Position numbers and translations under genes: made by a program. Shown here in pieces: positions 1 to 6,913 of a stretch of DNA of 7,412 nucleotides (positions within the stretch are counted from its first letter, which is position 1; each line of letters begins with the position of its first letter). The stretch is from contig JAHWYE010000074.1 in the NCBI GenBank assembly GCA_020028195.1, positions 1 through 7,412 on the forward strand, given 5' to 3'. This DNA is from Nitrospirota bacterium. Its GTDB lineage: Bacteria > Nitrospirota > Nitrospiria > Nitrospirales > Nitrospiraceae. The notes below the pieces were generated by a model that ran no database searches, had not been told where the DNA came from, and saw only the letters and a program-made list of their open reading frames with translations.

Positions 1-3000
1 TGGACTTTGTCATCCACGAGGTGGTGCAGTTTCATCATGTACATGTGCCCCACCGTGACGGGGCTCCCGAAGAGCTCGCCGGTCCGTCCATCGTACAAGG
101 CGCTTTGCCCGCTGGACGGCAGCTTACCTTTCTTCAACAGCTCCTTGATCTCTTTCTCAGACGCCCCGTCAAACACCGGACTGGAGACGTGCAGGCCAAG
201 AGCTTTCGCAGCCCACCCGAGGTGGGTCTCGAGGATCTGGCCCACGTTCATGCGCGACGGGACTCCCAGCGGATTCAGGACGATTTGGACCGGGGTGCCG
301 TCCGGCAGGTACGGCATGTCCTCCTCGGGGAGAATCCTGGAGACCACTCCTTTATTCCCATGCCGACCGGCCATCTTATCCCCGACGGACACCTTCCGCT
401 TCATCGCGATATAGACCTTGACCAGCTTAATCACGCCGGGCGGAAGTTCATCACCGCGCTTCAGCCTCCCGACTTTCTCGTCATACAACGTCTGGAGATC
501 CTCGCCCTGCTCCTTGGCGCGCCGCTCCATCTCTTCGAGCTGCTTCTGCTCGTCAGGATCGCTCAGAATGATGTGTCGGACGTTCTCGTCAGAGAGCTTC
601 TTCAGGATCTCGGCAGTCAGCTTGCCCTTCTTTTTCAGAATTACGTCGCCGCTTTCGGGATCCATCAGATCCCGCCCCACGACTTTCCCCAGCAGGAGTT
701 TGCGAATCTTCTTGTGCTTGTCCTCGTCGAGGATCCGCCGCTCATCCTGATGGTCCCGCTGCAGCTTGAGCACATCGTCGCTCTCAATGCTCTTGGACCG
801 CTCGTCTTTGTCCATCCCTTTGCGCGAAAAGATTTTGACATCGACGATAATGCCCTCCACCCCCGGGGGCACCTGCAGCGACGTGTCCTTCACATCGCCC
901 GCCTTTTCTCCAAAGATCGCTCGGAGCAACTTCTCCTCCGGCGTCAGTTGCGTTTCGCCTTTGGGCGTCACCTTGCCGACCAGAATATCTCCCGGCTTGA
1001 CCTCGGCCCCGATGCGGATGATGCCGCTCTCGTCCAAGTTCCTGAGCGCCTCTTCTCCGACGTTTGGAATATCGCGCGTGATGTCTTCCTTCCCCAGCTT
1101 GGTGTCGCGCGCTTCCACCTCGAATTCTTCGACGTGGATCGAGGTGAAGGCATCCTCCCGCACGAGCTTCTCGCTCAACAGAATCGCGTCCTCGAAATTA
1201 AACCCGCCCCAAGGCATGAACGCCACTAGCACATTCTTCCCGAGCGCCAGTTCGCCACGATCAATGGCCGGGCCATCCGCCAGCACCTGATCTTTTCTCA
1301 CCGGTTGCCCCAGGCGGACGACGGGCGTCTGCGTGATGCAGGTATTCTGGTTGGAACGCTGGAACTTGATCAGGTCATACACGTCCAAGTTGATGTCGCT
1401 CCGTCGTCTCCCCTCCTCCTTTTTCCCAGACTCCGCGCGGACGACGATCCGCCTGGCGTCCACGCTCTCCACCACGCCGGCCCGTTTCGCCTGCACCACA
1501 TAGCCGGAGTCCCGCGCGACGACAGCCTCCATCCCCGTTCCGACCAGGGGAGCTTCCGTCTTGATCAAGGGCACTGCCTGCCGCTGCATGTTCGAACCCA
1601 TGAGGGCCCGATTGGCATCGTCGTGCTCGAGGAACGGCACGAGGGCCGTGGCGACGCTGACGACCTGTTTGGGCGAGACGTCCAGGTACTCAACCTTGTC
1701 CGGCGTCGCCGTGATAAAATCACCCGCGAACCGGGCCGACACGGTTTCCGAGACGAGCCGACCCGCCCCATCCAGCTTCGAGTTGGCTTGCGCAATGACG
1801 TACCGCTCGCCTTCAATGGCGGACAGAAACTCGATTTCGTCCGTCACCCGGCCTTTCCGAACCTTCCGGTACGGGGCCTCAATGAACCCGAAGTCGTTGA
1901 TGCGCGCGTAGGTGGCCAGCGAGGTGATGAGTCCGATGTTCGGCCCTTCGGGGGTCTCGATCGGGCAGATGCGGCTGTAATGCGACGGATGCACATCGCG
2001 CACCTCGAATCCCGCGCGCTCACGGGTCAACCCCCCAGGCCCCAGCGCGGACAGCCGGCGCTTGTGGGTGATTTCCGCCAGCGGATTCGTCTGGTCCATG
2101 AACTGGGAGAGCTGGCTGCTGCTGAAGAATTCCTTGATCGCCGCCACAACCGGCTTCGCATTGATGAGATCGTGCGGCAACACTGTTTCCATATCCAGGA
2201 GATTCATCCGCTCCTTGATGCTTCGCTCCATCCGCACCAGGCCCAGCCTGAACTGGTTCTCAAGCAACTCGCCGACCGACCGGACTCGGCGATTTCCCAG
2301 ATGATCAATGTCGTCAATCTCGCCCTTGCCCATCTTGAGGTTCACCAGATATCGAATGACCTCGACGATATCCTGAGCCGTCAGCGTCCGCTGTTCGAGC
2401 GGAAGATCCAGTCCAAGTTTTTTATTCAGCTTGAGCCGGCCGACCGGCGAGAGATCATACCGTTTGGGATTGTTGAACAGGTTGTCGAAGAGCACTTTGG
2501 CGGTTTCGACGGACGGCGTCTCTCCCGGCCTCAGGCGCTTGTAGATCTCCACCATCGCCTCTTCCTTTGAACCGGTCCGCTCCACCTCTAAAGTATCCAG
2601 AATCACCGGCGTCGCCGTGGCGGTGTCCAAATAGATGACCTTGAAACTTTCGACGTGGCTGGCGAGAATCTTCTCGACCACCCCCGGCATCAGCCGTTGG
2701 TTCTTGTCGAGAATCTTTTCCTTGGTGACCGGATCTACCAACTCCGTCAGGACAGCCCGTCCGACCAACTCGGCGGCGGTGACAGGAATCTCCTTGACCC
2801 CCGCCGCGCGAAGTCGAGCGATCAGGACTTTGGTGAGCTTGGCTCCTTCCCGGACCAGCGGCTCCTTGCTCCCCTTCTCCGTGACCTCACTGGAACATTT
2901 GAGGCCATGATGTATCTCCGGATCCAGTTTGCGAAGGAGCTTGCCCTTGACCACCCTGATCTCCTCGACCGGGTAATACATCTTGAGCAGATCATCGCTG

Positions 3001-3665
3001 GAATAGCCGAAGGCTTTCAGCAGAATCGTAGCCGGCATCTTCCGGCGACGATCGATTCGGACGTACAGAATGTCCCGCGCATCAAACTCGAAATCCAGCC
3101 ATGACCCCCGGTAGGGAATGATGCGGGCGGAATAGAGGACTTTCCCGCTCGCGTGCGTCCGTCCCTTGTCATGGGTGAAAGAGGCGCCGGGCGAGCGGTG
3201 GAGCTGGCTCACCACCACCCGTTCCGTCCCATTCACGATAAACGTGCCTCGCTCGGTCATGAGCGGAAGTTCACCGACGTAGACCTCCTGCTCACGGACG
3301 TCGAGCACTTTCTTCTTCGGTCCCTTGTCTTCTTTGTCAAAGACCACCAGCCGAACCCTGACTTTGAGCGGAACGGCATAGGTCATCCCCTGCTCGAGGC
3401 ACTCACGCACCTCGTATTTCGGGGTGCCCAATGAATAACTGGAGAACTCCAGCACCGCCGTGTTATTGTAGTCGGCGATCGGAAAGACGCCTGTCAGCGC
3501 CGCCTGGAGCCCCTTGTCCTCCCGCCGGTCTGGATGTCCCTCCATTTGCAGAAACTGTTCGTACGACCGCTTCTGGATTTCAATCAGATCAGGGATGTCG
3601 ATGCTGGCAAAGATCCGCGAGAAATCTTTCCGCTCAATTAACCCGTTCACAGGCGGTTCCGTCAT
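1..3665 (-). CDS. rpoB: RNA polymerase beta subunit (partial, 3' end missing)
   Basis: Beta subunit of DNA-directed RNA polymerase, which forms half of the catalytic cleft with beta'. The frame is open from ATG 3663-3665 to the window edge: 1221 residues, with roughly the last hundred of the family missing. The start follows AGGAGGAG by 7 nt. Landmarks: the N-terminal RKDFSRIFASIDIPDLIEIQ; the rifampicin region around residues 515-539 (SQLSQFMDQ, ITHKRRLSALGPGG); RDVHPSHYSRICPIETPEG after it; MPWGGFNFEDAI at about 817-828; GETQLTPEEKLLRAIFGEK; a charged segment at about 960-1075 matching the variable 'dispensable region 2' of E. coli beta; and GDKMAGRHGNKG at 1095-1106, holding the two active-site lysines (K1097, K1105, equivalent to E. 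coli K1065 and K1073). Numbering runs a constant 8 ahead of E. coli in the rifampicin region. The frame was checked at both ends and at several internal points, with no frameshift. rpoC would be expected next, outside the window. Confidence 0.98.
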   Translation of the reverse strand, partial: MTEPPVNGLIERKDFSRIFASIDIPDLIEIQKRSYEQFLQMEGHPDRREDKGLQAALTGVFPIADYNNTAVLEFSSYSLGTPKYEVRECLEQGMTYAVPLKVRVRLVVFDKEDKGPKKKVLDVREQEVYVGELPLMTERGTFIVNGTERVVVSQLHRSPGASFTHDKGRTHASGKVLYSARIIPYRGSWLDFEFDARDILYVRIDRRRKMPATILLKAFGYSSDDLLKMYYPVEEIRVVKGKLLRKLDPEIHHGLKCSSEVTEKGSKEPLVREGAKLTKVLIARLRAAGVKEIPVTAAELVGRAVLTELVDPVTKEKILDKNQRLMPGVVEKILASHVESFKVIYLDTATATPVILDTLEVERTGSKEEAMVEIYKRLRPGETPSVETAKVLFDNLFNNPKRYDLSPVGRLKLNKKLGLDLPLEQRTLTAQDIVEVIRYLVNLKMGKGEIDDIDHLGNRRVRSVGELLENQFRLGLVRMERSIKERMNLLDMETVLPHDLINAKPVVAAIKEFFSSSQLSQFMDQTNPLAEITHKRRLSALGPGGLTRERAGFEVRDVHPSHYSRICPIETPEGPNIGLITSLATYARINDFGFIEAPYRKVRKGRVTDEIEFLSAIEGERYVIAQANSKLDGAGRLVSETVSARFAGDFITATPDKVEYLDVSPKQVVSVATALVPFLEHDDANRALMGSNMQRQAVPLIKTEAPLVGTGMEAVVARDSGYVVQAKRAGVVESVDARRIVVRAESGKKEEGRRRSDINLDVYDLIKFQRSNQNTCITQTPVVRLGQPVRKDQVLADGPAIDRGELALGKNVLVAFMPWGGFNFEDAILLSEKLVREDAFTSIHVEEFEVEARDTKLGKEDITRDIPNVGEEALRNLDESGIIRIGAEVKPGDILVGKVTPKGETQLTPEEKLLRAIFGEKAGDVKDTSLQVPPGVEGIIVDVKIFSRKGMDKDERSKSIESDDVLKLQRDHQDERRILDEDKHKKIRKLLLGKVVGRDLMDPESGDVILKKKGKLTAEILKKLSDENVRHIILSDPDEQKQLEEMERRAKEQGEDLQTLYDEKVGRLKRGDELPPGVIKLVKVYIAMKRKVSVGDKMAGRHGNKGVVSRILPEEDMPYLPDGTPVQIVLNPLGVPSRMNVGQILETHLGWAAKALGLHVSSPVFDGASEKEIKELLKKGKLPSSGQSALYDGRTGELFGSPVTVGHMYMMKLHHLVDDKV

Positions 3666-3672
3666 GTCCACA

Positions 3673-3680
3673 CTCCTCCT
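3673..3680 (-). promoter_or_regulatory. rpoB ribosome binding site
   Basis: On the minus strand this reads AGGAGGAG, a near-perfect Shine-Dalgarno sequence 7 nt before the ATG at 3663-3665. It fixes the rpoB start and lies just downstream of the heptad hairpin in the same spacer. Confidence 0.88.
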
Positions 3681-3688
3681 GGTGACAC

Positions 3689-3741
3689 GCCAATAGCTCG
3701 CAGCAAAACGCTGTTGGCTATTCGCTGTTCGCTAGTAGCTT
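3689..3741 (-). repeat. Heptad-repeat hairpin between rplL and rpoB
   Basis: On the plus strand five contiguous 7-nt words run up to the rplL stop codon: AACGCTG (3707), TTGGCTA (3714), TTCGCTG (3721), TTCGCTA (3728) and GTAGCTT (3735). The opposite arm holds GCCAATA (3689) and GCTCGCA (3696), made of the complementary words. In RNA the core folds as AATAGC/GCTATT (3717-3722 with 3692-3697), a 3x3 internal loop, then CAGC/GCTG (3710-3713 with 3701-3704) closed by a 5-nt loop. The sequence after the stem is not U-rich, so this is not a standard terminator. By analogy with E. coli, where the rplL–rpoB spacer carries an attenuator and an RNase III site, a processing or attenuation role is plausible but is inference. 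Confidence 0.75.
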
Positions 3742-4140
3742 CTACTTCACTTCGACCTTGCCGCCGTGCTCTTCCAGCTTCTTCTTCATGGTCTCCGCTT
3801 CTTCCTTCGTCACCCCGGTCTTCACCGGCTTGGGCGCGCCCTCCACGAGATCCTTGGCCTCCTTGAGACCGAGACTCGTGAGCTCCCGGACGACTTTGAT
3901 CACCTGGATCTTTTTGTCCGCCGCCGCACTGGCCAGGATCACGTCAAAGGCCGTTTTCTCCTCCGCGGCAGCCGCTGGCCCACCACCGGCCGGAGCAGCC
4001 GCGACCGCCACCGGTGCAGCCGCCGTCACGCCAAACCGGGCTTCCAGCCCCTTGACCAACTCCGACAGCTCGAGCACGCTCATGCTCTCGATCGCTCTGA
4101 CGAATTCTTCCTGCGACAGCTTTCCCTCAGTCGTTGGCAT
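3742..4140 (-). CDS. rplL: Ribosomal protein L7/L12 (internal start within the rplJ frame)
   Basis: The flexible stalk protein of the 50S subunit, present as several dimers on L10, which recruits and stimulates translational GTPases such as EF-Tu and EF-G. From ATG 4138-4140 it encodes 132 residues ending in TAG. The N-terminal dimerisation and L10-binding domain is at about 8-38 (SQEEFVRAIESMSVLELSELVKGLEARFGV, shown here as its limits). An Ala/Gly/Pro-rich hinge covers about 39-62, and the globular C-terminal domain about 63-132, with FDVILA, IQVIKVVRELTSLGLKEAK and the closing KVEVK. It is slightly longer than E. coli L12 (121), mainly in the hinge. Several AGGAG motifs precede the ATG, which supports independent initiation even though the upstream rplJ frame does not stop. 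Free L12 is needed in excess over L10, so this start is probably used. Confidence 0.95.
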   Translation of the reverse strand: MPTTEGKLSQEEFVRAIESMSVLELSELVKGLEARFGVTAAAPVAVAAAPAGGGPAAAAEEKTAFDVILASAAADKKIQVIKVVRELTSLGLKEAKDLVEGAPKPVKTGVTKEEAETMKKKLEEHGGKVEVK

Positions 4141-4674
4141 CTCTCCTTCTCCTTTCTTTTTCTCCTGAATGGCACTGATTACGCCTACCAGCCCTCTCAA
4201 CAGTGCGCTCAGCGTAAAGACCAGGCCTCGAATCGGTCCCTGCAGCCCCGACAGGAGCATGGCGAGCAACACGCCCCGAGCGGGGAGACTGGCCACAGCG
4301 CTCAATTGCGGGGGCTGGAGTAGCTTCCCCTCCAACACCCCAAGGCGAATTTTGATTTTTTCGCCTCGCTTTTCGGCCTGGATGAAATCGCGAAGAATCT
4401 TCGTCGGGAGCACGGGATCGTCATACCCGATCATCAGAGCCAGGGGACCCTGAAGATGCGCTTTCACGCCAACCAGTGTGGTCCCCTCGATGGCGCGCGC
4501 GGCGATCCTATTCTTGAGGACCCTGTATTCTGCCTTGGCTCCCCGCAGTTGCTTGCGCAGCTCGGTGACCTGATTGACCGGCAGGCCGGTGCCCTCGGTT
4601 AACACCGCGATCCGTGCCCTTGAGAATTTCTCATTCAATTCGGCCACCACCGCGGCTTTCTCTTCTTTTTTCAT
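3742..4674 (-). CDS. rplJ: Ribosomal protein L10, in frame and stop-less into L7/L12
   Basis: L10 anchors L7/L12 dimers on the 50S subunit and binds 23S rRNA with L11. Residues 1-178 form a full L10: KKEEKAAVVAELNEKF at the start, VTELRKQLRGAKAEYRVLKN at 36-55, and a hydrophobic C-terminal stretch at about 147-172 (GPIRGLVFTLSALLRGLVGVISAIQ) that in this family is the long helix binding L12. No stop follows. The frame passes through KKKGEGE straight into Met179, the start of rplL, giving 310 residues, whereas L10 alone is usually about 165-180. The start ATG 4672-4674 has GAGG 6 nt upstream. Each of the last seven codons before the rplL ATG (AAA, AAG, AAA, GGA, GAA, GGA, GAG) is one substitution from a stop, so recent stop loss or a sequencing error are both possible. 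The L10 identity is secure; production of the fused protein is unproven. Confidence 0.9.
   Translation of the reverse strand: MKKEEKAAVVAELNEKFSRARIAVLTEGTGLPVNQVTELRKQLRGAKAEYRVLKNRIAARAIEGTTLVGVKAHLQGPLALMIGYDDPVLPTKILRDFIQAEKRGEKIKIRLGVLEGKLLQPPQLSAVASLPARGVLLAMLLSGLQGPIRGLVFTLSALLRGLVGVISAIQEKKKGEGEMPTTEGKLSQEEFVRAIESMSVLELSELVKGLEARFGVTAAAPVAVAAAPAGGGPAAAAEEKTAFDVILASAAADKKIQVIKVVRELTSLGLKEAKDLVEGAPKPVKTGVTKEEAETMKKKLEEHGGKVEVK
4143..4153 (-). promoter_or_regulatory. rplL ribosome binding site inside the rplJ frame
   Basis: On the minus strand two AGGAG motifs overlap the end of the L10 coding frame: 4149-4153, 8 nt from the rplL ATG (ideal spacing), and 4143-4147, 2 nt from it. A third AGGAG is at 4162-4166. 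These purine-rich codons are translated as KKKGEGE if L10 reads through. The site shows that rplL has kept its own initiation signal. Confidence 0.85.
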
Positions 4675-4678
4675 TTGT

Positions 4679-4745
4679 TTCCTCGTTAATCGTTATTCGT
4701 TAAACGCCGGATTCGACCGCGACGATTCACGATTTACGTTTAACG
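4679..4745 (-). repeat. Heptad-repeat hairpin between rplA and rplJ
   Basis: Two arms of contiguous 7-nt words face each other. On the plus strand one arm is TTCCTCG (4679), TTAATCG (4686), TTATTCG (4693), TTAAACG (4700). The other is CGCGACG (4718), ATTCACG (4725), ATTTACG (4732), TTTAACG (4739). Arms 4684-4708 and 4721-4745 are complementary at 19 of 25 positions around a 12-nt loop. A perfect 9-nt complement also exists between 4698-4706 and 4737-4745 (CGTTTAACG in RNA sense for the former). In mRNA the last word of the 3' arm, CGAGGAA, contains the GAGG that serves as the rplJ ribosome binding site, so the stem ends at the translation start signal. Confidence 0.78.
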
Positions 4746-4751
4746 TCCGCC

Positions 4752-5444
4752 TCAGCTCCAGAGCTTGGTAATAGCCACCGTGTCCAGCTTAATCCCGGGA
4801 CCTATCGTGCTGGAGAGCGTCGCGCTCTTGAGATACCGCCCTTTACAGGAAGCCGGCCTGGCCTTGACCACCGATTCGAAGATCGCATGGGCATTTTCGT
4901 ACAACCGTTCCGAATCGAACGACACCCTGCCGATCGGCACCTGCACGATGCCAGCCTTCTCGACTTTGTATTCAACCCGCCCCTTCCTGATCTCCGCAAT
5001 GGCCTTCGCCACTTCGAACGTCACGGTGCCCGCTTTCGGGTTTGGCATCAACCCGCGAGGCCCGAGCACCTTGCCAAGTTTGCCGACTGCGCCCATCAGG
5101 TCGGGGGTCGCAATCGCTTGATCGAACTCCATCCACCCGCCCTTGATCTTCTCCATGAAGTCCTCGGCACCCACGTAATCCGCCCCGGCCTGTCTGGCCT
5201 CCTGTTCTTTTTCCCCTTTTGCGAACACGAGCACGCGGAGTTTCTTCCCGGTCCCATGAGGAAGCACCGTTGTGCCTCGAACCATTTGATCCGACCTCTT
5301 GGGATCCACTCCCAGTCGGATAGCCAAATCCACGGACTCATCGAATTTCGCGTAGGCGGTCCGTTTCACAAGATCGACGGCCTCCTTCAGTCCATAGAGT
5401 CGAGGCTCAACCTTGCTCTCAGCCGCCTTCATCTTCTTGCCCAT
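4752..5444 (-). CDS. rplA: Ribosomal protein L1
   Basis: L1 binds 23S rRNA at the mobile L1 stalk and helps release deacylated tRNA from the E site. In many bacteria it also represses its own operon by binding mRNA. The chosen start, ATG 5442-5444 (MGKKMKAAES), follows GAGGGAG by 6 nt and gives 230 residues, close to E. coli L1 (234). An upstream in-frame ATG at 5469-5471 would add nine residues that are not L1-like. Family landmarks: FDESVDLAIRLGVDPKRSDQ at 34-53, RGTTVLPHGTGK at 56-67, and the signature around 117-141 (MGAVGKLGKVLGPRG, then LMPNPKAGTV). It ends WS-TGA, and the spacer to rplK is 36 nt, consistent with an rplKA transcription unit. No truncation or unusual residue was seen. 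Confidence 0.97.
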   Translation of the reverse strand: MGKKMKAAESKVEPRLYGLKEAVDLVKRTAYAKFDESVDLAIRLGVDPKRSDQMVRGTTVLPHGTGKKLRVLVFAKGEKEQEARQAGADYVGAEDFMEKIKGGWMEFDQAIATPDLMGAVGKLGKVLGPRGLMPNPKAGTVTFEVAKAIAEIRKGRVEYKVEKAGIVQVPIGRVSFDSERLYENAHAIFESVVKARPASCKGRYLKSATLSSTIGPGIKLDTVAITKLWS

Positions 5445-5480
5445 GTGGAACTCCCTCGCCTCGGCATGCAAGGCGGCCAG

Positions 5481-5906
<426 letters not shown>

Positions 5907-5927
5907 CCGTCACTCCGTTCCGAATTC

Positions 5928-5986
5928 TGAATTTTGAATATTCAAGTTTGAATCGCTTGCCTCCTCAATTCATCATTCACAAGTCA
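5928..5986 (-). repeat. Heptad-repeat region between nusG and rplK
   Basis: On the plus strand four contiguous 7-nt words begin at 5928: TGAATTT (5928), TGAATAT (5935), TCAAGTT (5942), TGAATCG (5949). Across a short gap come CAATTCA (5966), TCATTCA (5973) and CAAGTCA (5980), the complementary type of word. The arms pair only moderately (about 14 of 20 in the best hand alignment). A perfect 12-nt palindrome, TTGAATATTCAA, is at 5934-5945. The mRNA-sense strand also carries an isolated GAGGAGG at 5960-5966, with no ATG, GTG or TTG at a usable distance. The period is clear; the pairing is weaker than in the sister spacers. Confidence 0.6.
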
Positions 5987-6000
5987 ACCTCGAACAGTTC

Positions 6001-6579
6001 TCAAATGCGCTCGACTTGCAGAAAACCCAACTCCACCGGCGTGGATCGACCAAAAATGCTCACCAACACTTTGACCCGGTTGTGATCGGCATCCACCTCA
6101 TCCACCAGACCATTGAACCCAAGAAACGGACCGTCGATGATGCGGACGTTGTCGCCTTTGATAAACCGGACCTGTTCCCGAGGCCCTGCGGTTCCAGAAT
6201 CCACCTGCTTGAGCAGGGATTCCACCTCATCCAGAGTCAACGGGATCGGTTGCGCGCCGCCGCCGACGAAACCAGTCACTTTGGGTGTGTCCTTAATCAT
6301 CAGGAGCGTCTCATCGGTCAGCGGGGTGTCCAGCTCCAGCAAGACGTAGCCTGGGAAGAACTTGCGCTTGGACGTCCGGCGCTTTCCGTCCTTGATCTCG
6401 ATGACCTCTTCCGTCGGGACAAGCACCTGCCCCAGCTTTTCGGTCAGCCCCATCTGATTCGCTCGTTCCATGATACTGGTCCTGACCCGACCCTCAAACC
6501 CAGCGTAAGTATGGATTACATACCAATGCTTGCCCGGCTCCATCTGTGACAAACCTTCTGGCTCACCCGCGATGTTCAT
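6001..6579 (-). CDS. nusG: Transcription termination/antitermination factor NusG
   Basis: NusG binds the beta' clamp and beta lobe of RNA polymerase, modulates pausing, and links the polymerase to Rho or to ribosomal protein S10. The product is 192 residues. The NGN domain begins at HWYVIHTYAGFEGRVRTSI (18-36) and includes RKFFPGYVLLEL (72-83) and TPKVTGFVGG (98-107). A C-terminal KOW domain covers about 138-192 (FIKGDNVRIIDGPF, then VKVLVSIFGRSTPVEL). The start at 6577-6579 overlaps the secE stop in an ATGA and has AAGGTGA just upstream, favouring coupled translation. An alternative ATG at 6541-6543 (MEPGKHWY) would give 180 residues, closer to E. coli NusG (181). No inserted domain was seen. 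The function is secure; the exact start is not. Confidence 0.96.
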   Translation of the reverse strand: MNIAGEPEGLSQMEPGKHWYVIHTYAGFEGRVRTSIMERANQMGLTEKLGQVLVPTEEVIEIKDGKRRTSKRKFFPGYVLLELDTPLTDETLLMIKDTPKVTGFVGGGAQPIPLTLDEVESLLKQVDSGTAGPREQVRFIKGDNVRIIDGPFLGFNGLVDEVDADHNRVKVLVSIFGRSTPVELGFLQVERI

Positions 6580-6770
6580 ATCACCTTGCTGATCAACCAG
6601 ACCAGGAATGAATCCACGAACGAGAGATAGATCGACATGATCACGCAGAACACGATCACAACTGTTGTGGACCCAGTCGTTTCACTCCTGGTGGGAAACG
6701 ATACCTTCTTGAATTCGCTCCTGACGTCGGCCAGAAATTCAACGATGGAAGACCAGAGCTTCGTGAACAT
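6576..6770 (-). CDS. secE: Preprotein translocase subunit SecE
   Basis: SecE is the small essential subunit of the SecYEG protein-conducting channel in the inner membrane, clamping the two halves of SecY. The product is 64 residues, the single-span short form found in most bacteria (E. coli has 127 with three spans). An amphipathic N-terminal helix at about 5-22 (LWSSIVEFLADVRSEFKKV) leads into the conserved FPTRSET hinge (25-31; the family usually has W/F-P-x-R-x-E). One hydrophobic membrane span follows at about 35-60. ATG 6768-6770 has the purine-rich AAGGAAGGG at 6779-6787, 8 nt upstream. The TGA overlaps the nusG start, the standard secE–nusG arrangement. Confidence 0.97.
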   Translation of the reverse strand: MFTKLWSSIVEFLADVRSEFKKVSFPTRSETTGSTTVVIVFCVIMSIYLSFVDSFLVWLISKVI

Positions 6771-6778
6771 GGAACGAT

Positions 6779-6799
6779 CCCTTCCTTGATGACTATCAA
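6779..6799 (-). promoter_or_regulatory. secE ribosome binding site beside a small hairpin
   Basis: AAGGAAGGG at 6779-6787 on the minus strand is the secE Shine-Dalgarno. Immediately 5' in the RNA, TTGAT (6795-6799) can pair with ATCAA (6786-6790) across the loop AGTC. The 3' arm overlaps the first two bases of the Shine-Dalgarno. The 5-bp stem is AU-rich and weak, so any regulatory effect is speculative; the ribosome binding site itself is well supported. Confidence 0.6.
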
Positions 6800-6829
6800 T
6801 GCGTGGCCGAACGGCTCACAGATCCACCG

Positions 6830-6906
6830 TGGCAGGGGCACCAGGAATCGAACCCGGACCTTCGGTTTTGGAGACCGACGTGCTAGCCGTTGAACACCAT
6901 GCCCCT
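6830..6906 (-). tRNA. trnW: tRNA-Trp (anticodon CCA)
   Basis: Read on the minus strand, a complete cloverleaf is present. The acceptor stem AGGGGCA (6900-6906) pairs with TGCCCCT. The D-arm is GTGT/GCAC with a 10-nt loop. The anticodon stem is TCGGT/ACCGA around the loop CTCCAAA, with anticodon CCA at 6869-6871. The T-arm is CCGGG, TTCGATT, CCTGG with one G-U pair. Discriminator G is followed by an encoded CCA ending at 6830. CCA reads UGG, hence tryptophan. Its place between rpmG and secE is a known arrangement (tuf–tRNA-Trp–secE) and implies it is cut out of a longer transcript. The heptad hairpin upstream ends 7 nt before its 5' end. Confidence 0.97.
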
Positions 6907-6913
6907 CTTCTCA

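Noticed and set aside
21..2570. Long plus-strand open frames of about 400 codons (21-1229 and 1305-2570) opposite rpoB
   Set aside because: They lie antisense to a continuous, highly conserved RpoB frame. Their translations resemble no known protein and are rich in Arg, His and Leu, as expected from the complement of GC-rich codons.
1..3665. Possible frameshift or split in rpoB
   Set aside because: The frame set by the ATG at 3663-3665 still reads correct RpoB sequence (VGHMYMMKLHHLVDDKV) at the low edge and at the internal points checked, so the gene is intact as far as it is visible.
3689..3741. Intrinsic terminator after rplL
   Set aside because: The stem is reasonable but no U-rich tract follows it, and rpoB with a strong ribosome binding site starts immediately downstream.
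6803..6819. Hairpin GTG-A-GCCG/CGGC-CAC between tRNA-Trp and secE as a terminator or regulatory element
   Set aside because: The stem is short with a bulge, there is no U-tract, and secE follows directly. It may only reflect local GC-rich sequence.
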